A DNA stretch of 64,000 bases from Protula sp. h YS-2021 (lineage: Eukaryota; Annelida; Polychaeta; Sabellida; Serpulidae), in NCBI GenBank assembly GCA_949752745.1, contig CATKHT010000065.1, positions 1 to 64,000 of the forward strand, written 5' to 3'. Shown here one piece after another: positions 54,501 to 59,779 of the stretch (within the stretch, counting starts at the first letter, position 1; each line of letters starts with the position of its first letter). The notes beneath the pieces are model-generated. The model saw only the letters and a list, made by a program, of their open reading frames with translations, did no database searches and was not told the origin of the DNA. Both the position numbers and the translations under genes were made by a program.

Positions 54501-57500
54501 AGAAATGATATGCAAATAAGGGTCATGGGAAATTGTATGTAAATGGGGTCATAGAAATTTATATCTAAATGAAGTCATGGGAAATGATATGTAAATGAGA
54601 TCATGGAAAATTATCAGCTGACATGCGGGCATGCTAACGAATGGGATTATATAGCGACAAGATCAAGCGTGTACTGAAAAATTGACTACCCTTGTAATTG
54701 TACAAAAAGCCCAATAATAATCTTTGTGCGATGAAAAATTCCAATAAGAAAACAAGTTTCAAAGTTGATAAAAAACGCTCCCTGAATAACAAAAGAAAAT
54801 GCATATGCTTGTTTTCAAGGCAAAGAAGGCGAAGGTATTTATTTAGCGCCCAAGGGGGGAGGCACGACGTTTACAGTGGTGCACTACGCCGGCGCCGTGA
54901 CCTATGACCTTGAGGGCGTGCTAGAGAAAAACAAAGACACACTGCCAAATTCCATTATGTTTACCATGAAAAGTAAGTATTGGTTTTAATCAACAGGGGA
55001 GTGCGTGAACACACTGAGTTAAAATGTTAGTATTATTATTATTCAAAATAACGGTTTCGGAGACCAAAGATTTCAAATTTAAAGTAGACGGTGTTGAAGA
55101 AGAACATCGCAAGTTATAGAAAGCTGTCATAAAAAACAGCACTAAATTATGAACATGTCTAAAAGGGAAAAAGTATATTTTTTAAATTTATATAACTTGG
55201 TGGGGGAGGGGGAGAAGGGAGGGGAAAGTTGCACAGCATTCCCGCATGGACATTAATTTGCGACCAGAAGATTCTTGGGTCCCACCATTGAAAATTAGTG
55301 GAAAGAACTGGCAAAAGTCAATAGATTTAAAGATCACTGTTTTGATATTAAAGTGCATTTTTTAAAAAAAACACATGGAGGGGTATAACATGTGGGTAGT
55401 GGACCAAATTCCCTGGGGCCATGTCTTTTGTGGGTCATAATGTGGGAGGGAAGGGGGTGGAATGGTAGATTAGGGTTTCGAGAGGTATGTCTTAACGGAC
55501 TCGTAGAGTGCAATGATAAAACCACACGAGCCGATGGACTGGTCCGTAAAAACCCTCCCGCAGCCTGTAGCACTGGTGGCACGAGCCTGAACCACGAGCC
55601 GATGGAGTGGTCCGCAAAAACACTCCCGCAGCCTGTAGCACTGGTGGCACGAGCCTGAACCACGAGCCGATGGAGTGGTCCGCAAAAACACTCCCGCAGC
55701 CTGTAGCACTGGTGGCACGAGCCTGAACCACGAGCCGATGGAGTGGTCCGCAAAACACTCCCGCAGCCTGTAGCACTGGTGGCACGAGCCTGAACCACGA
55801 GCCGATGGAGTGGTCCGCAAAAACACTCCCGCAGCCTGTAGCACTGGTGGCACGAGCCTGAACCACGAGCCGATGGAGTGGTCCGCAAAAACACTCCCGC
55901 GGCCTGTAGCACTGGTGGCACGAGCCTGAACCACGAGCCGATGGAGTGGTCCGCAAAAACACTCCCGCAGCCTGTAGCACTGGTGGCACGAGCCTGAACC
56001 ACGAGCCGATGGAGTGGTCCGCAAAAACACTCCCGCAGCCTGTAGCACTGGTGGCACGAGCCTGAACCACGAGCCGATGGAGTGGTCCGCAAAAACACTC
56101 CCGCGGCCTGTAGCACTGGTGGCACGAGCCTGAACCACGAGCCGATGGAGTGGTCCGCAAAAACACTCCCGCAGCCTGTAGCACTGGTGGCACGAGCCTG
56201 AACCACGAGCCGATGGAGTGGTCCGCAAAAACACTCCCGCAGCCTGTAGCACGACCCTGGAAGAGTTTTCGGTACTTTCGTACTTGGGTTGTCATGGCGA
56301 TATCAAGTACACACTTACATACGTGACGTTTTCGATATTGGGAGAGCGAGGGGGGGGGGGGGGGGGTACGGCTGTCTGCATAATATACTACTGTTTCCCC
56401 TGTACATGTACTGGCAGTCATGAAATAATAAGTGCTCCCTGTTGGCGGTTTGCAGCGAGTGACAGCCTGCTGATCAAGGAGATGTTCCAGTCCAAGGTCA
56501 CGCGGACTGGCTCCCTGGCACCGAGCCAACGGCAGCAGAAATCCCGCAAGATCTCCAAGCGCAAGAAGGACGGAGTCAAGTCCGCGTTCAGCTTCTTCCG
56601 GAAGGCGCGCAAACCGGACGAACGCGTGAGTTCAAGAAGAAAATACACAAAACAACATGTCTGCCATCTGTTGCAGCCATACCTAATGCTGTGCCAAAAA
56701 AAAAAAAAAGAAAAAAGAAAAAAATTCAGTTAGTTGGAATAAATAGATAAATAGTATTTAAAACATGAAGATTCTTCATTGCCAAAGTATATATGCAAGT
56801 ATAAATAAAAAAATAAAGAAAAAACAGGAATCCAAACCGATTATTCGAACAGATCATTTGCATTTTTGAATGATCAGACAAAACCAACTCATGTGTGCCT
56901 ACATTAATCTCTTCGGTTGATCAAGTAGTGGTACTTTGAAACTTTCTCAAATTCTACACCGAATAGGGGCGGAGTAAGATGACGAGGCCGGTGATAGGCA
57001 CAGAGCGTCGAGGGGTGGCCACACTAGCCTACCATTTCAAGGTAAACATTTGCTTTTTTTGTTTTTTTTTTTTGGTCTTTCTTCGATGTTTTTGCGATAT
57101 TTTTGTCACGTGAATTCTGTCATGTTGGAGTCATCGGTAGTGTACAAACCGCAAACACTTTGATTGAGCGTCGTTTCAGATATGGCGTGGGTAATAAAAA
57201 ATCATGTTTCGAGATTTATCAGATGATGCTTTTCACACCTCAAATGAACACCTCACACATTCTTGGCTGATCTCACGGCTGAGATGAACATCTCACACAT
57301 TCTTGGCTGATTTCGCGGCTGAGATGAACACTTTACACATTCTTGGCTGATTTCCTGGCTGAGATGAACACCACAGATTCTTGGCTGATTTCGTGGCTGA
57401 GATGAACATCTCACACATTCTTTTACTTACAGAATTCGCTCGCTGATCTCATGGCCAAGATGAACGCCGGGCGCCCGCACTTTGTGCGCTGCATCAAGCC

Positions 57501-58170
57501 GAACATGGGCAAGACGCGGAGCGAATTCCACGCGGAATACGCGCTGGCGCAGCTGCGCTACACGGGTGTGCACGAGACGGTGCGCATACGCCAGCAAGGC
57601 TACGCCATGCGCATCACTTTCAGCGACTTCCTCGCCAGGTACGTGTCAACTCGGTTTGTTTTGGCAATGTCCCTGGACAGTTTTTTTTTTTTTGTTTTCC
57701 TTTCCCAATATTTTGGCCATATCTTCAGTGTGGTGCAGAATATGTGAAAGTATAAACCTCTTATCTTGGTTCAACAGTCGATTGATAATACAGCTGTATT
57801 GCCAAGTTTTATTTTGTGGATATTATTTGGAGGATTTTTTTCTTTGAAAAGAACTGCCTTCTTGTCTTTGGTCAAACTTGGAAAATGGGATTTTGCAGTG
57901 ATTTTGGACTTTTTTATTTTAAGTAGGATTTAACTTTAATGTTCAAAATGCAAATTTAAATAGAAAGAAAATACATTATTACGCAGGTCAAATGTAAAAA
58001 AAAATATATAGAAAGATAGACTTCCGTTTTGTGTGACGTGACGTCTACGACTTTGTGGCAGATACCCGACCATAGTGATGTGTTCCAAACCGAAGCAGAT
58101 GAGTGGCGAGGCGACGCCACTGGCGCAGTGCAAGCAAGCCCTTCACTACTGCAAAGTCCAAGACTACAAG
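457..58170 (+). CDS. MYO16: Unconventional myosin XVI-like gene, 22 exons, partial at both ends
   Basis: Actin-based motor with N-terminal ankyrin repeats. In characterised vertebrate MYO16 the ankyrin domain binds the protein phosphatase 1 catalytic subunit; the same role here is inferred. Seen directly: 22 GT-AG exons whose phases all match, giving 962 codons without a stop. Order of parts in the joined partial protein: MYPT-like ankyrin repeats (about residues 1-165), acidic and serine/arginine-rich linker (about 166-260), then the motor with P-loop GESGSGKT (351-358), switch [10 protein letters not shown] (401-409), switch II DIFGFE (629-634), relay FPKATD, a lysine/arginine-rich loop 2 (about 795-840) and the SH helix region. 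Ankyrin repeats fused to a motor head identify class XVI; myosin III has a kinase and other classes lack ankyrins. Upstream ankyrin exons and the downstream converter end, IQ and tail are outside the window or unrecognised. The intron between P-loop and switch I is about 39.7 kb. Exons are listed separately. Confidence 0.88.
567..1300 (+). repeat. Degenerate tandem copies of exon 1 3' half plus splice donor
   Basis: About seven decaying copies of the exon's GGGGCTCGTATTCACAAG ... CACCTCAAGGAAAAGGGTACGT segment lie near 612-676, 724-772, 807-856, 873-940, 990-1052, 1086-1132 and 1234-1300. They are separated by G-rich runs. Most keep the GTACGT donor; the last two are heavily diverged. None preserves the native reading frame with a clear acceptor, so I treat them as non-coding. 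Confidence 0.8.
1301..1611. other. End of intron 1, unremarkable
   Basis: Mixed-composition intron sequence after the exon-derived repeats, ending in the acceptor TCTTTCAG at 1604-1611. Nothing else supported. Confidence 0.7.
1612..1736 (+). CDS. MYO16: MYO16-like exon 2: ankyrin segment
   Basis: Residues 37-78. Encodes a short helix-forming stretch ([17 protein letters not shown]) and the start of an ankyrin repeat ([12 protein letters not shown]). This is the MYPT pattern in which an arginine-containing helix precedes VNxxxxxGxTLLH. Acceptor TTTCAG, donor GTGAGT. The first two bases complete a glycine codon from exon 1. Confidence 0.92.
2022..2147 (+). CDS. MYO16: MYO16-like exon 3: ankyrin repeats
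   Basis: Residues 79-120, exactly 42 codons in phase 0. [13 protein letters not shown] and the following [10 protein letters not shown] are textbook ankyrin helices, with [12 protein letters not shown] as the loop between them. Acceptor CTACAG, donor GTGAGC. Confidence 0.95.
2148..2560. other. Intron 3, no gene seen
   Basis: AT-rich intron with a C-run near 2438-2451 and the acceptor TTGCTCAG at 2553-2560. Nothing else supported. Confidence 0.7.
2561..2778 (+). CDS. MYO16: MYO16-like exon 4: last ankyrin repeat and acidic linker
   Basis: Residues 121-192. [20 protein letters not shown] completes an ankyrin repeat and [17 protein letters not shown] forms the next. An alanine/glutamate-rich acidic stretch ([14 protein letters not shown]) and a basic patch with RRINSKS follow. 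The donor CT|GTAATT at 2779 is weak, but it is the only choice that restores frame with the next exon (codon CTA, Leu). Confidence 0.85.
2945..2973. repeat. (TAA)n microsatellite
   Basis: Runs of AATAATAAT with one CAT interruption inside intron 4. Confidence 0.85.
3014..3188 (+). CDS. MYO16: MYO16-like exon 5: linker between ankyrins and motor
   Basis: Residues 193-251. Basic start ([10 protein letters not shown], a possible basophilic kinase site), then [10 protein letters not shown] and a strongly acidic run ([15 protein letters not shown]). No fold is recognisable, as expected of a flexible linker. Acceptor TTTCAG, donor AAG|GTGAAA. Support is from reading frame and phase continuity. Confidence 0.78.
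3425..3835. repeat. 37-bp minisatellite with AGTACT cores
   Basis: Alternating half units AAGTACTCGTGGGTACCCC and AGTACTCACGAATACCCC (19 + 18 bp), about 11 copies, in intron 5. Open frames through it are by-products of the repeat. Confidence 0.9.
3994..4104 (+). CDS. MYO16: MYO16-like exon 6: start of motor domain
   Basis: Residues 252-288, 37 codons. [20 protein letters not shown] then [11 protein letters not shown] is the conserved myosin head start (DL..L..LxE..ml..L..RY....IY). Acceptor CTTCAG, donor GTGAGT at 4105. The donor region seeds the repeat that follows. Confidence 0.93.
4105..5030. repeat. 23-bp minisatellite derived from the exon 6 donor
   Basis: About 40 units of the type GGGTGGGAGTGAAATAACG. 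Variants containing ATATATGTGAGTG are identical to the exon 6 / intron junction (near 4101-4108) and recur around 4234, 4257, 4405, 4545 and 4840. Confidence 0.9.
5031..6122. repeat. 22-bp minisatellite with higher-order pattern
   Basis: About 48 units of TGCATGTGTCAGTGAAATAC-type sequence. A variant stretch TGAACCGCAAGTCAAATACG recurs near 5175, 5370, 5500, 5865 and 6035, so groups of units were duplicated together. It shares GTGAAAT with the preceding 23-bp family and may descend from it. Confidence 0.9.
6123..6484. other. End of intron 6
   Basis: Intron sequence with a G-run near 6389-6398 and the acceptor ATTTCAG at 6478-6484. Nothing else seen. Confidence 0.7.
6485..6550 (+). CDS. MYO16: MYO16-like exon 7: motor, ILIAVNPF segment
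   Basis: Residues 289-310, 22 codons. [20 protein letters not shown] is the conserved myosin strand before the nucleotide pocket (Y-G-ilvavNPy). Acceptor TTTCAG, donor GTAAGT. Confidence 0.95.
6590..6985. repeat. About 30-bp minisatellite, GCCGTAAAACGGGGTGTTG type
   Basis: About 12 imperfect units (TGCTGTAAAACGGGG... then GCCGTAAAACGGGGTGTTG...TTTTCATAC) in intron 7, ending about 170 bp before the P-loop exon. Confidence 0.85.
7156..7380 (+). CDS. MYO16: MYO16-like exon 8: P-loop exon
   Basis: Residues 311-385, 75 codons. [16 protein letters not shown] leads to [18 protein letters not shown], the canonical myosin P-loop GESGSGKT (351-358) that binds ATP phosphates. FVQHILGV and the loop 1 region follow. 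Acceptor TCTCCAG, donor CAG|GTAGAA. The next exon is about 39.7 kb downstream and joins as [12 protein letters not shown], as expected. Confidence 0.97.
7625..7770. repeat. Transposon-end-like block with palindromes and (CCGT)n
   Basis: Contains an 18-bp palindrome (TCAGCCAATATTGGCTGA, 7629-7646), a CCGT microsatellite (7667-7688), then TCGGTCTTAGG and a 30-bp perfect palindrome at 7737-7766 whose half is TCTTCTTAGGGGCGA. The block resembles, in reverse complement, 44308-44372 (TTGGCCGAAGGAGTATTG) and the (ACGG)n end at 45424-45443. Confidence 0.7.
7915..8890. repeat. 187-bp tandem repeat with CCCCTAAG boxes
   Basis: About five units. The marker CGACTCTTAGGGGCTATTTT begins near 7978, 8166, 8354, 8541 and 8720, so the period is 187-188 bp. 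Each unit carries AGCCCCTAAGATCGGAC and CCCCTAAGTCGACGGA. Copies diverge to the right, where they meet the large array. Confidence 0.88.
10080..20165. repeat. 5043-bp block duplicated in tandem within the array
   Basis: Markers pair at a constant offset of 5043 bp: 11121 with 16164, 12655 with 17698, 14189 with 19232, and 14859 with 19902. Variants are shared pairwise (for example a unit with CAACATAAAAAC at 12808 and 17851). Exact block ends are not resolved. Confidence 0.8.
23100..25280. repeat. 1091-bp direct duplication of a short unit
   Basis: Markers at 23760 and 24851, and at 24182 and 25273, are both 1091 bp apart. The two copies are almost identical, with a few point differences (AATGATAAATATTC against AATGATGAATATTC). 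Confidence 0.8.
43016..43414. other. Junction sequence right of the array
   Basis: Low-copy-looking sequence after the array breaks at AAGAAGAAGTGG. From about 43210 it has AGTGTTGCAACTAGGCTC and GACGGGCTACTC, resembling the reverse complement of 44735-44790. The following block may therefore be flanked by an inverted repeat. Confidence 0.5.
43415..44372. repeat. Diverged tandem repeat of roughly 130 bp
   Basis: About seven diverged units with TTTTGACCTGGTAAATGTG, TGATGATTGGCCAAGTAGTT and GATCGGGCCCAAAATCAAT. Flanked by related motifs GGCAATACTCCTTGGCC (about 43426) and GACAATACTCCTTCGGCC (about 44346). Looks like an old dispersed-repeat insertion. Confidence 0.75.
44500..45443. repeat. 106-bp tandem repeat ending in (ACGG/CCGT)n
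   Basis: About eight units marked by ATATCCGCACGCGTTTTG near 44597, 44908, 45015, 45120, 45226 and 45333. Each carries TTAGGGGCGATCCCCCCTAAG (an imperfect palindrome) and two or three CCCCTAAG boxes. It ends with TTTACGTCCGTCCGTCCGTC at about 45421-45440. Confidence 0.88.
45451..46858. repeat. 180-bp tandem repeat, about 7.8 copies
   Basis: Unit carries CACTCTCTAGCCTACAATTC, ATTTCGGATATAGCT and GGACCAAGAACAGTGGCTCA. Copies from about 45880 to 46690 are identical over most of their length; the outer copies diverge. Recent expansion or an assembly expansion. Confidence 0.93.
47051..47165 (+). CDS. MYO16: MYO16-like exon 9: switch I exon
   Basis: Residues 386-423 plus one base. [13 protein letters not shown] then [13 protein letters not shown] (switch I, 401-409), the canonical NxNSSRFGK that coordinates Mg and gamma-phosphate. 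Acceptor TTGAAAG with a T-rich tract 25-40 bases upstream, donor GA G|GTCAGT. The next exon completes alanine. Confidence 0.95.
47166..47619. other. First part of intron 9
   Basis: Mixed intron sequence with a G-run at about 47325-47341. No gene seen. Confidence 0.7.
47620..48090. repeat. 32-bp minisatellite abutting an acceptor
   Basis: About 14 units carrying CTCCCTGTCACCGGAAGTAG followed by CAGATTTTCTTG. The last unit runs to within about 15 bases of the exon 10 acceptor and supplies its pyrimidine tract. Confidence 0.9.
48102..48249 (+). CDS. MYO16: MYO16-like exon 10: motor, YLLEKSRV exon
   Basis: Residues 424-472. [15 protein letters not shown] (the universal myosin YLLEKSRV after switch I), then [19 protein letters not shown] and [12 protein letters not shown]. 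The opening codon is split (G|CC, Ala). Acceptor CTGCAG, donor AG|GTGAGT. Confidence 0.96.
48250..48701. other. Intron 10 with poly-T tracts
   Basis: Contains T-runs at about 48437-48459 and 48598-48635. Acceptor CGCACCAG at 48694-48701. No gene seen. Confidence 0.75.
48702..48810 (+). CDS. MYO16: MYO16-like exon 11: upper 50K segment
   Basis: Residues 473-509. [20 protein letters not shown] then [16 protein letters not shown], matching the myosin YLN... region and the helix ending in GFS. Acceptor GCACCAG after a long T-tract, donor CAC|GTGAGA. Confidence 0.93.
48811..49204. other. First part of intron 11
   Basis: AT-rich intron, no gene or repeat seen. Confidence 0.7.
49205..49380. repeat. 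CATGTATGTGTC 12-bp repeat, left block
   Basis: About 14 imperfect units (CATGTGTGC, CATGTATGTGT, CATGTATATGT) running up to the exon 12 acceptor. Confidence 0.9.
49385..49502 (+). CDS. MYO16: MYO16-like exon 12: LHIGNIKF exon
   Basis: Residues 510-548 plus one base. [20 protein letters not shown] is the conserved myosin helix and strand (lLa.ILHLGNi.F), followed by [13 protein letters not shown]. Acceptor ATGCGTAG|GAT has no pyrimidine tract because the 12-bp repeat reaches it. Donor AAAG|GTGAGA. The 3' 40 nt recur at 49783-49822. Confidence 0.92.
49535..49782. repeat. CATGTATGTGTC 12-bp repeat, right block
   Basis: About 21 units of CATGTATGTGTC/CATGTATGTGCC, cleaner than the left block. 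Length 12 keeps the frame open and produces long Cys/His/Met/Val frames that are not genes. Confidence 0.92.
49783..49852 (+). pseudogene. MYO16: Duplicate of exon 12 3' end and donor
   Basis: GACGCAGCGAAAGTCTCC and onward repeats the last 40 nt of exon 12, plus the GTGAG donor (at 49823) and about 30 nt of intron, at an offset of exactly 320 bp. All five coding differences are synonymous (GCC/GCG, AAG/AAA, TCT/TCC, GAC/GAT, CTG/TTG). No usable in-frame acceptor lies next to it; CAG at 49786-49788 would give an early stop. It may be the remnant of a second full exon copy. Confidence 0.8.
49853..50185. other. Rest of intron 12
   Basis: A G-run near 49891-49902, then AT-rich sequence, ending in the T-rich acceptor GTTGGCAG at 50178-50185. 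No gene seen. Confidence 0.7.
50186..50257 (+). CDS. MYO16: MYO16-like exon 13: lower motor segment
   Basis: Residues 549-572. [19 protein letters not shown] then VTITRG, the myosin region (a.lL.v....l..al....) leading to the cardiomyopathy loop. Phase 1 at both ends; acceptor TTGGCAG, donor G|GTAGGT. Confidence 0.93.
50258..50550. other. Intron 13
   Basis: Short intron with a C-run at about 50382-50393 and the acceptor GTGTGGCAG at 50542-50550. Confidence 0.8.
50551..50686 (+). CDS. MYO16: MYO16-like exon 14: cardiomyopathy loop and [12 protein letters not shown]
   Basis: Residues 573-617. [20 protein letters not shown] leads to [17 protein letters not shown], a hallmark myosin helix. The residue 16 before DALAR is glutamate, so the TEDS-rule position looks constitutively acidic. 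Donor GGCAG|GTAAGG. The end (TACGAGGGCAGGTAAGGC) resembles the repeats that follow. Confidence 0.95.
50690..50880. repeat. Degenerate lead-in copies related to the exon 14 donor
   Basis: Stretches such as GTACAGGGGTAGATAAGGC and GTACGAGGGCAGATACGGC resemble the exon 14 junction TACGAGGGCAGGTAAGGC. They grade into the regular 65-bp array. Confidence 0.6.
50881..52250. repeat. 65-bp minisatellite, about 21 copies
   Basis: Unit includes GCCGCCGTACTAGGGCAAAT, AGACACATTCATACAGGC and GGACAGATCAGGCACGG. Two variants (CGGCAATGCC with GCATGCGCGG, and CAGTTATGCC with GCATAGGCGG) alternate in patterns, which shows multi-unit duplication. Confidence 0.95.
52306..52705. mobile_element. MITE-like foldback element with long terminal inverted repeats
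   Basis: Left arm from AACAGTGTATTATTT (52311) and right arm to AAATAATACACTGT (52700) are about 110-bp near-perfect inverted repeats. The arms include AAATAAGAAATCAGATAT and CATGGGTGAACTAACGC. The centre carries GTCTATTCCGGAATAGAC, an 18-bp palindrome, at about 52591, with imperfect copies near 52407 and 52570. A candidate TACAA target duplication lies at 52306-52310 and 52701-52705. No transposase, so non-autonomous. Confidence 0.85.
52896..52971 (+). CDS. MYO16: MYO16-like exon 15: switch II exon
   Basis: Residues 618-643. [20 protein letters not shown] contains switch II DIFGFE (629-634), which couples gamma-phosphate sensing to the relay helix, followed by NSFEQ. The first base completes a serine codon. 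Acceptor ATTTTCAG after a T-tract, donor CAG|GTAACG. Confidence 0.97.
53145..53600. repeat. 34-bp minisatellite rich in CACGTG
   Basis: About 13 units of GTGTCACGTGTTCATGTGTC followed by CTTGACTTGTCTTC. Most units contain the palindrome CACGTG. It lies in intron 15, about 70 bp before exon 16. Confidence 0.9.
53671..53820 (+). CDS. MYO16: MYO16-like exon 16: relay helix exon
   Basis: Residues 644-693, 50 codons. [19 protein letters not shown] is the myosin relay helix signature (lCiNyanE.lq..fn.hvF), then [12 protein letters not shown] and [11 protein letters not shown]. Acceptor CTACGCAG, donor AAG|GTAAAA. Confidence 0.97.
53821..54145. other. Intron 16
   Basis: AT-rich with a G-run near 53951-53961. 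The acceptor TTTATAG at 54139-54145 is chosen because it gives the conserved [12 protein letters not shown]. An alternative AG at 54069 would add a frame without myosin similarity. Confidence 0.75.
54146..54239 (+). CDS. MYO16: MYO16-like exon 17: [12 protein letters not shown] exon
   Basis: Residues 694-724 plus one base. [20 protein letters not shown] is the conserved myosin motif (kp.Gil.llDEE..fPkatd). Donor CCTG|GTATGT at 54240; the donor and following bases are tandemly repeated downstream. Confidence 0.96.
54240..54612. repeat. 26-bp repeat derived from the exon 17 donor
   Basis: About 13 imperfect units of GATATGTAAATGAGGTCATG with GGAAAT. The first unit is the donor itself (GGTATGTAAATGAGGTCA), so the real splice donor sits at the left end of the array. 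Confidence 0.88.
54820..54972 (+). CDS. MYO16: MYO16-like exon 18: HYAGAVTYD exon
   Basis: Residues 725-775 plus one base. [20 protein letters not shown] then [16 protein letters not shown] matches the universal myosin F.v.HyAG.V.Y...gfl.KNkD.l. Acceptor TTTTCAAG, donor AAAA|GTAAGT. Confidence 0.97.
54973..55514. other. First part of intron 18
   Basis: AT-rich intron with a G-rich stretch near 55200-55226. No gene seen. Confidence 0.7.
55515..56252. repeat. 68-bp minisatellite, about 11 copies
   Basis: Unit includes CCACGAGCCGATGGAGTGG, TCCGCAAAAACACTCCCGC and AGCCTGTAGCACTGGTGG. Copies are almost identical. 68 is not a multiple of 3, so all three minus-strand frames cycle through it, which explains frames of up to 345 codons. 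They are not genes. Confidence 0.96.
56456..56625 (+). CDS. MYO16: MYO16-like exon 19: loop 2 region
   Basis: Residues 776-832. [20 protein letters not shown] continues the 50K/20K junction. A very basic stretch ([17 protein letters not shown], then [11 protein letters not shown]) is probably loop 2, the actin-contact loop. Acceptor TTTGCAG, donor CGC|GTGAGT. Confidence 0.92.
56626..56966. other. Intron 19
   Basis: AT-rich with an A-run at about 56696-56709. The acceptor ACCGAATAG at 56958-56966 is weak, but gives the only in-frame continuation. Confidence 0.7.
56967..57041 (+). CDS. MYO16: MYO16-like exon 20: end of loop 2
   Basis: Residues 833-857, 25 codons. [20 protein letters not shown] then AYHFK: basic loop end, then the helix that normally reads vg..F..sL..L. 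Donor AAG|GTAAAC. It joins exon 21 as [15 protein letters not shown], fitting the myosin pattern. Confidence 0.86.
57225..57425. repeat. 40-bp repeat resembling the start of exon 21
   Basis: Four to five units of TTCTTGGCTGATTTCGTGG with CTGAGATGAACATCTCACAC. They resemble exon 21's CGCTGATCTCATGGCCAAGA and TGAACG, so the array appears to derive from the exon's 5' edge. Confidence 0.8.
57433..57638 (+). CDS. MYO16: MYO16-like exon 21: HFVRCIKPN and SH helix region
   Basis: Residues 858-925. [20 protein letters not shown] with KPN is the signature lower-50K/20K motif. [20 protein letters not shown] and [11 protein letters not shown] cover the SH2/SH1 helices and the start of the converter. 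GC-rich third positions contrast with the AT-rich introns. Acceptor TTACAG, donor AG|GTACGT. Confidence 0.97.
57639..58061. other. Intron 21
   Basis: T-rich then AT-rich intron with the acceptor TTGTGGCAG at 58053-58061. No gene seen. Confidence 0.75.
58062..58170 (+). CDS. MYO16: MYO16-like exon 22: converter start, last recognised exon
   Basis: Residues 926-962. [20 protein letters not shown] then [17 protein letters not shown] matches the converter segment between FLxRY and the G.tkvF. strand. The donor AAG|GTACAT is in phase 0, so the gene continues. I could not find the expected KVFLK-type exon before 64000. Confidence 0.9.
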
Positions 58171-59038
58171 GTACATAGCCACGCGTGCTGCTCTGCCTGC
58201 TTCATAGCCTTCCCCCGATTTTTTTTCGCTTCCGCAGTATAATAAACGTCACGCTTTCGCCTATGGGCATGGAGGAGAAAAAAACAGGTTAACAGTTTTG
58301 GAAGTTAAAAATATATGGGACTCAAAAGGAAAAACGTCAAACGCTTATAAATGAGTCATAAACGCTTGTAAGGAACGCCACAAATTTCTTTTTACTTTCC
58401 ATATAAAAGGTTAAATAACTCAGAATTTCAAATTTGTTCAGAAAAATCTACTTTTGCACTTCCCTCATTTGTTTCTTGTAGTTTTTGCTTCCCTAAAAAC
58501 TGACAGGATTTCAGTTTGAGCATGCGCACTATGGACTGTGACCTGATTTATTCTTTTTTCTGGGCAACTGCCTACTCATCATGATGAGGTAGTTTTGGCT
58601 GTGGTGTTTGTATTCCATGTGAAACCTCGATCAAAACAGTGGATACTAACTGACGTGCAGGAGACCGTTATGACTTTATCTAGGGGGTGGGGGGGGGAGT
58701 AATTTCTAATGTGTCTGTTATTGTAAAACCAGCTGGGATTCACAGGTGGAAGATGGGGTGTGGTGTTGGTCGAAACTCTCCTGTCAGTATTATAACACGT
58801 TTACCAACCCAGCCGGATAAACAATTTTAATGACGTCAGAATGACGCAAACCTTTGTTGAAACTTATTTAGGGGAATTTGGTATTGCCGTATGATCTATT
58901 TTCTCTCTATTTGTAATGCCCGAAAAAAATTAAACTTTCGATGCCTGGAGTGTGAACTGGAAATGAAGAGTGGGACGAATTTTGTACAGGAAGTAGTGAA
59001 TTACAGCTGTGTCAATATTTATGCTGAAGATGTGAGTG

Positions 59039-59069
<31 letters not shown>

Positions 59070-59321
59070 GGCAACGATACAGCTTCCGATAGACAGAGCG
59101 GAGTACATTAACAAATAGAAGCACAATGCTGGTATAATTTAACAAATTAATGTTGCTGCTGGGTCCGAATAATAGATTCGGTCGTCGTTGAGGTGCAGGA
59201 TTGACGGGAGTGGGTCGGGGGAGGGGGGATAGGGGTGGGGGGGGGGGGCAAGAGCACAAGCAGTGAAAGTGAACCCTAAGGTGAGCAGTGTTCTCCATTG
59301 TGGATGAAAATTTCTAAAAAA
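58171..59321. other. Presumed intron 22, first part
   Basis: AT-rich sequence with G-runs at 58685-58698 and 59237-59247 and a T-run at 59041-59069. A short open frame at 58891-59040 ends in GATGTGAGTG, but shows no myosin similarity, so it is not called. Confidence 0.6.
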
Positions 59322-59525
59322 AAAGTGACTCCTTGGGTGCGTTTTCGTAACTCCTTGGGTGCGTTTTGGAAACTTCTTGGGTGCGTTTTCGTAACTCCTT
59401 GGGTGCGTTTTGGAAACTCCTTGGGTGCGTTTTCGTAACTCCTTGGGTGCGTTTTCGTAGCTCCTTGGATGCGTTTTGGAAACTTCTTGGGTGCATTTTC
59501 ATAACTCCTTCGGTGCGCTTTCGTA
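59322..59525. repeat. 22-bp minisatellite CTCCTTGGGTGCGTTTTCG
   Basis: About nine units alternating TTTTCGTAA and TTTTGGAAA endings. Confidence 0.92.
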
Positions 59526-59779
59526 AATTTATGATTTATTTACGATTTATACGTTTTGGTCATTAGGTGATTGCTTTTAGCAGGCCGTTGATCAATTTTA
59601 ATGGACAACATTGATCAGTTTGAGAAGAGCAACAAAGTGACGCCATAACACACAGAAAAGTGCCGAACCACAAGACACGGAATAATAATAATGTGTGATC
59701 AATATCTGAGGCGTCTTAGTGATGTCCTAGTCGTGACCGCGGACGTCTGTGGCTGGAGGCGTCGTGGGCAAAAGGCGAC
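59526..59779. other. Spacer between minisatellites
   Basis: Mixed sequence, no feature supported. Confidence 0.6.

Noticed and set aside
55334..56529. Minus-strand frames of 260-345 codons
   Set aside because: The frames cycle through a 68-bp minisatellite, and the same peptide appears in three frames.
58891..59040. Open frame ending in GATGTGAGTG as the next myosin exon
   Set aside because: The encoded peptide does not resemble the converter or neck, and there is no convincing acceptor in the right phase.
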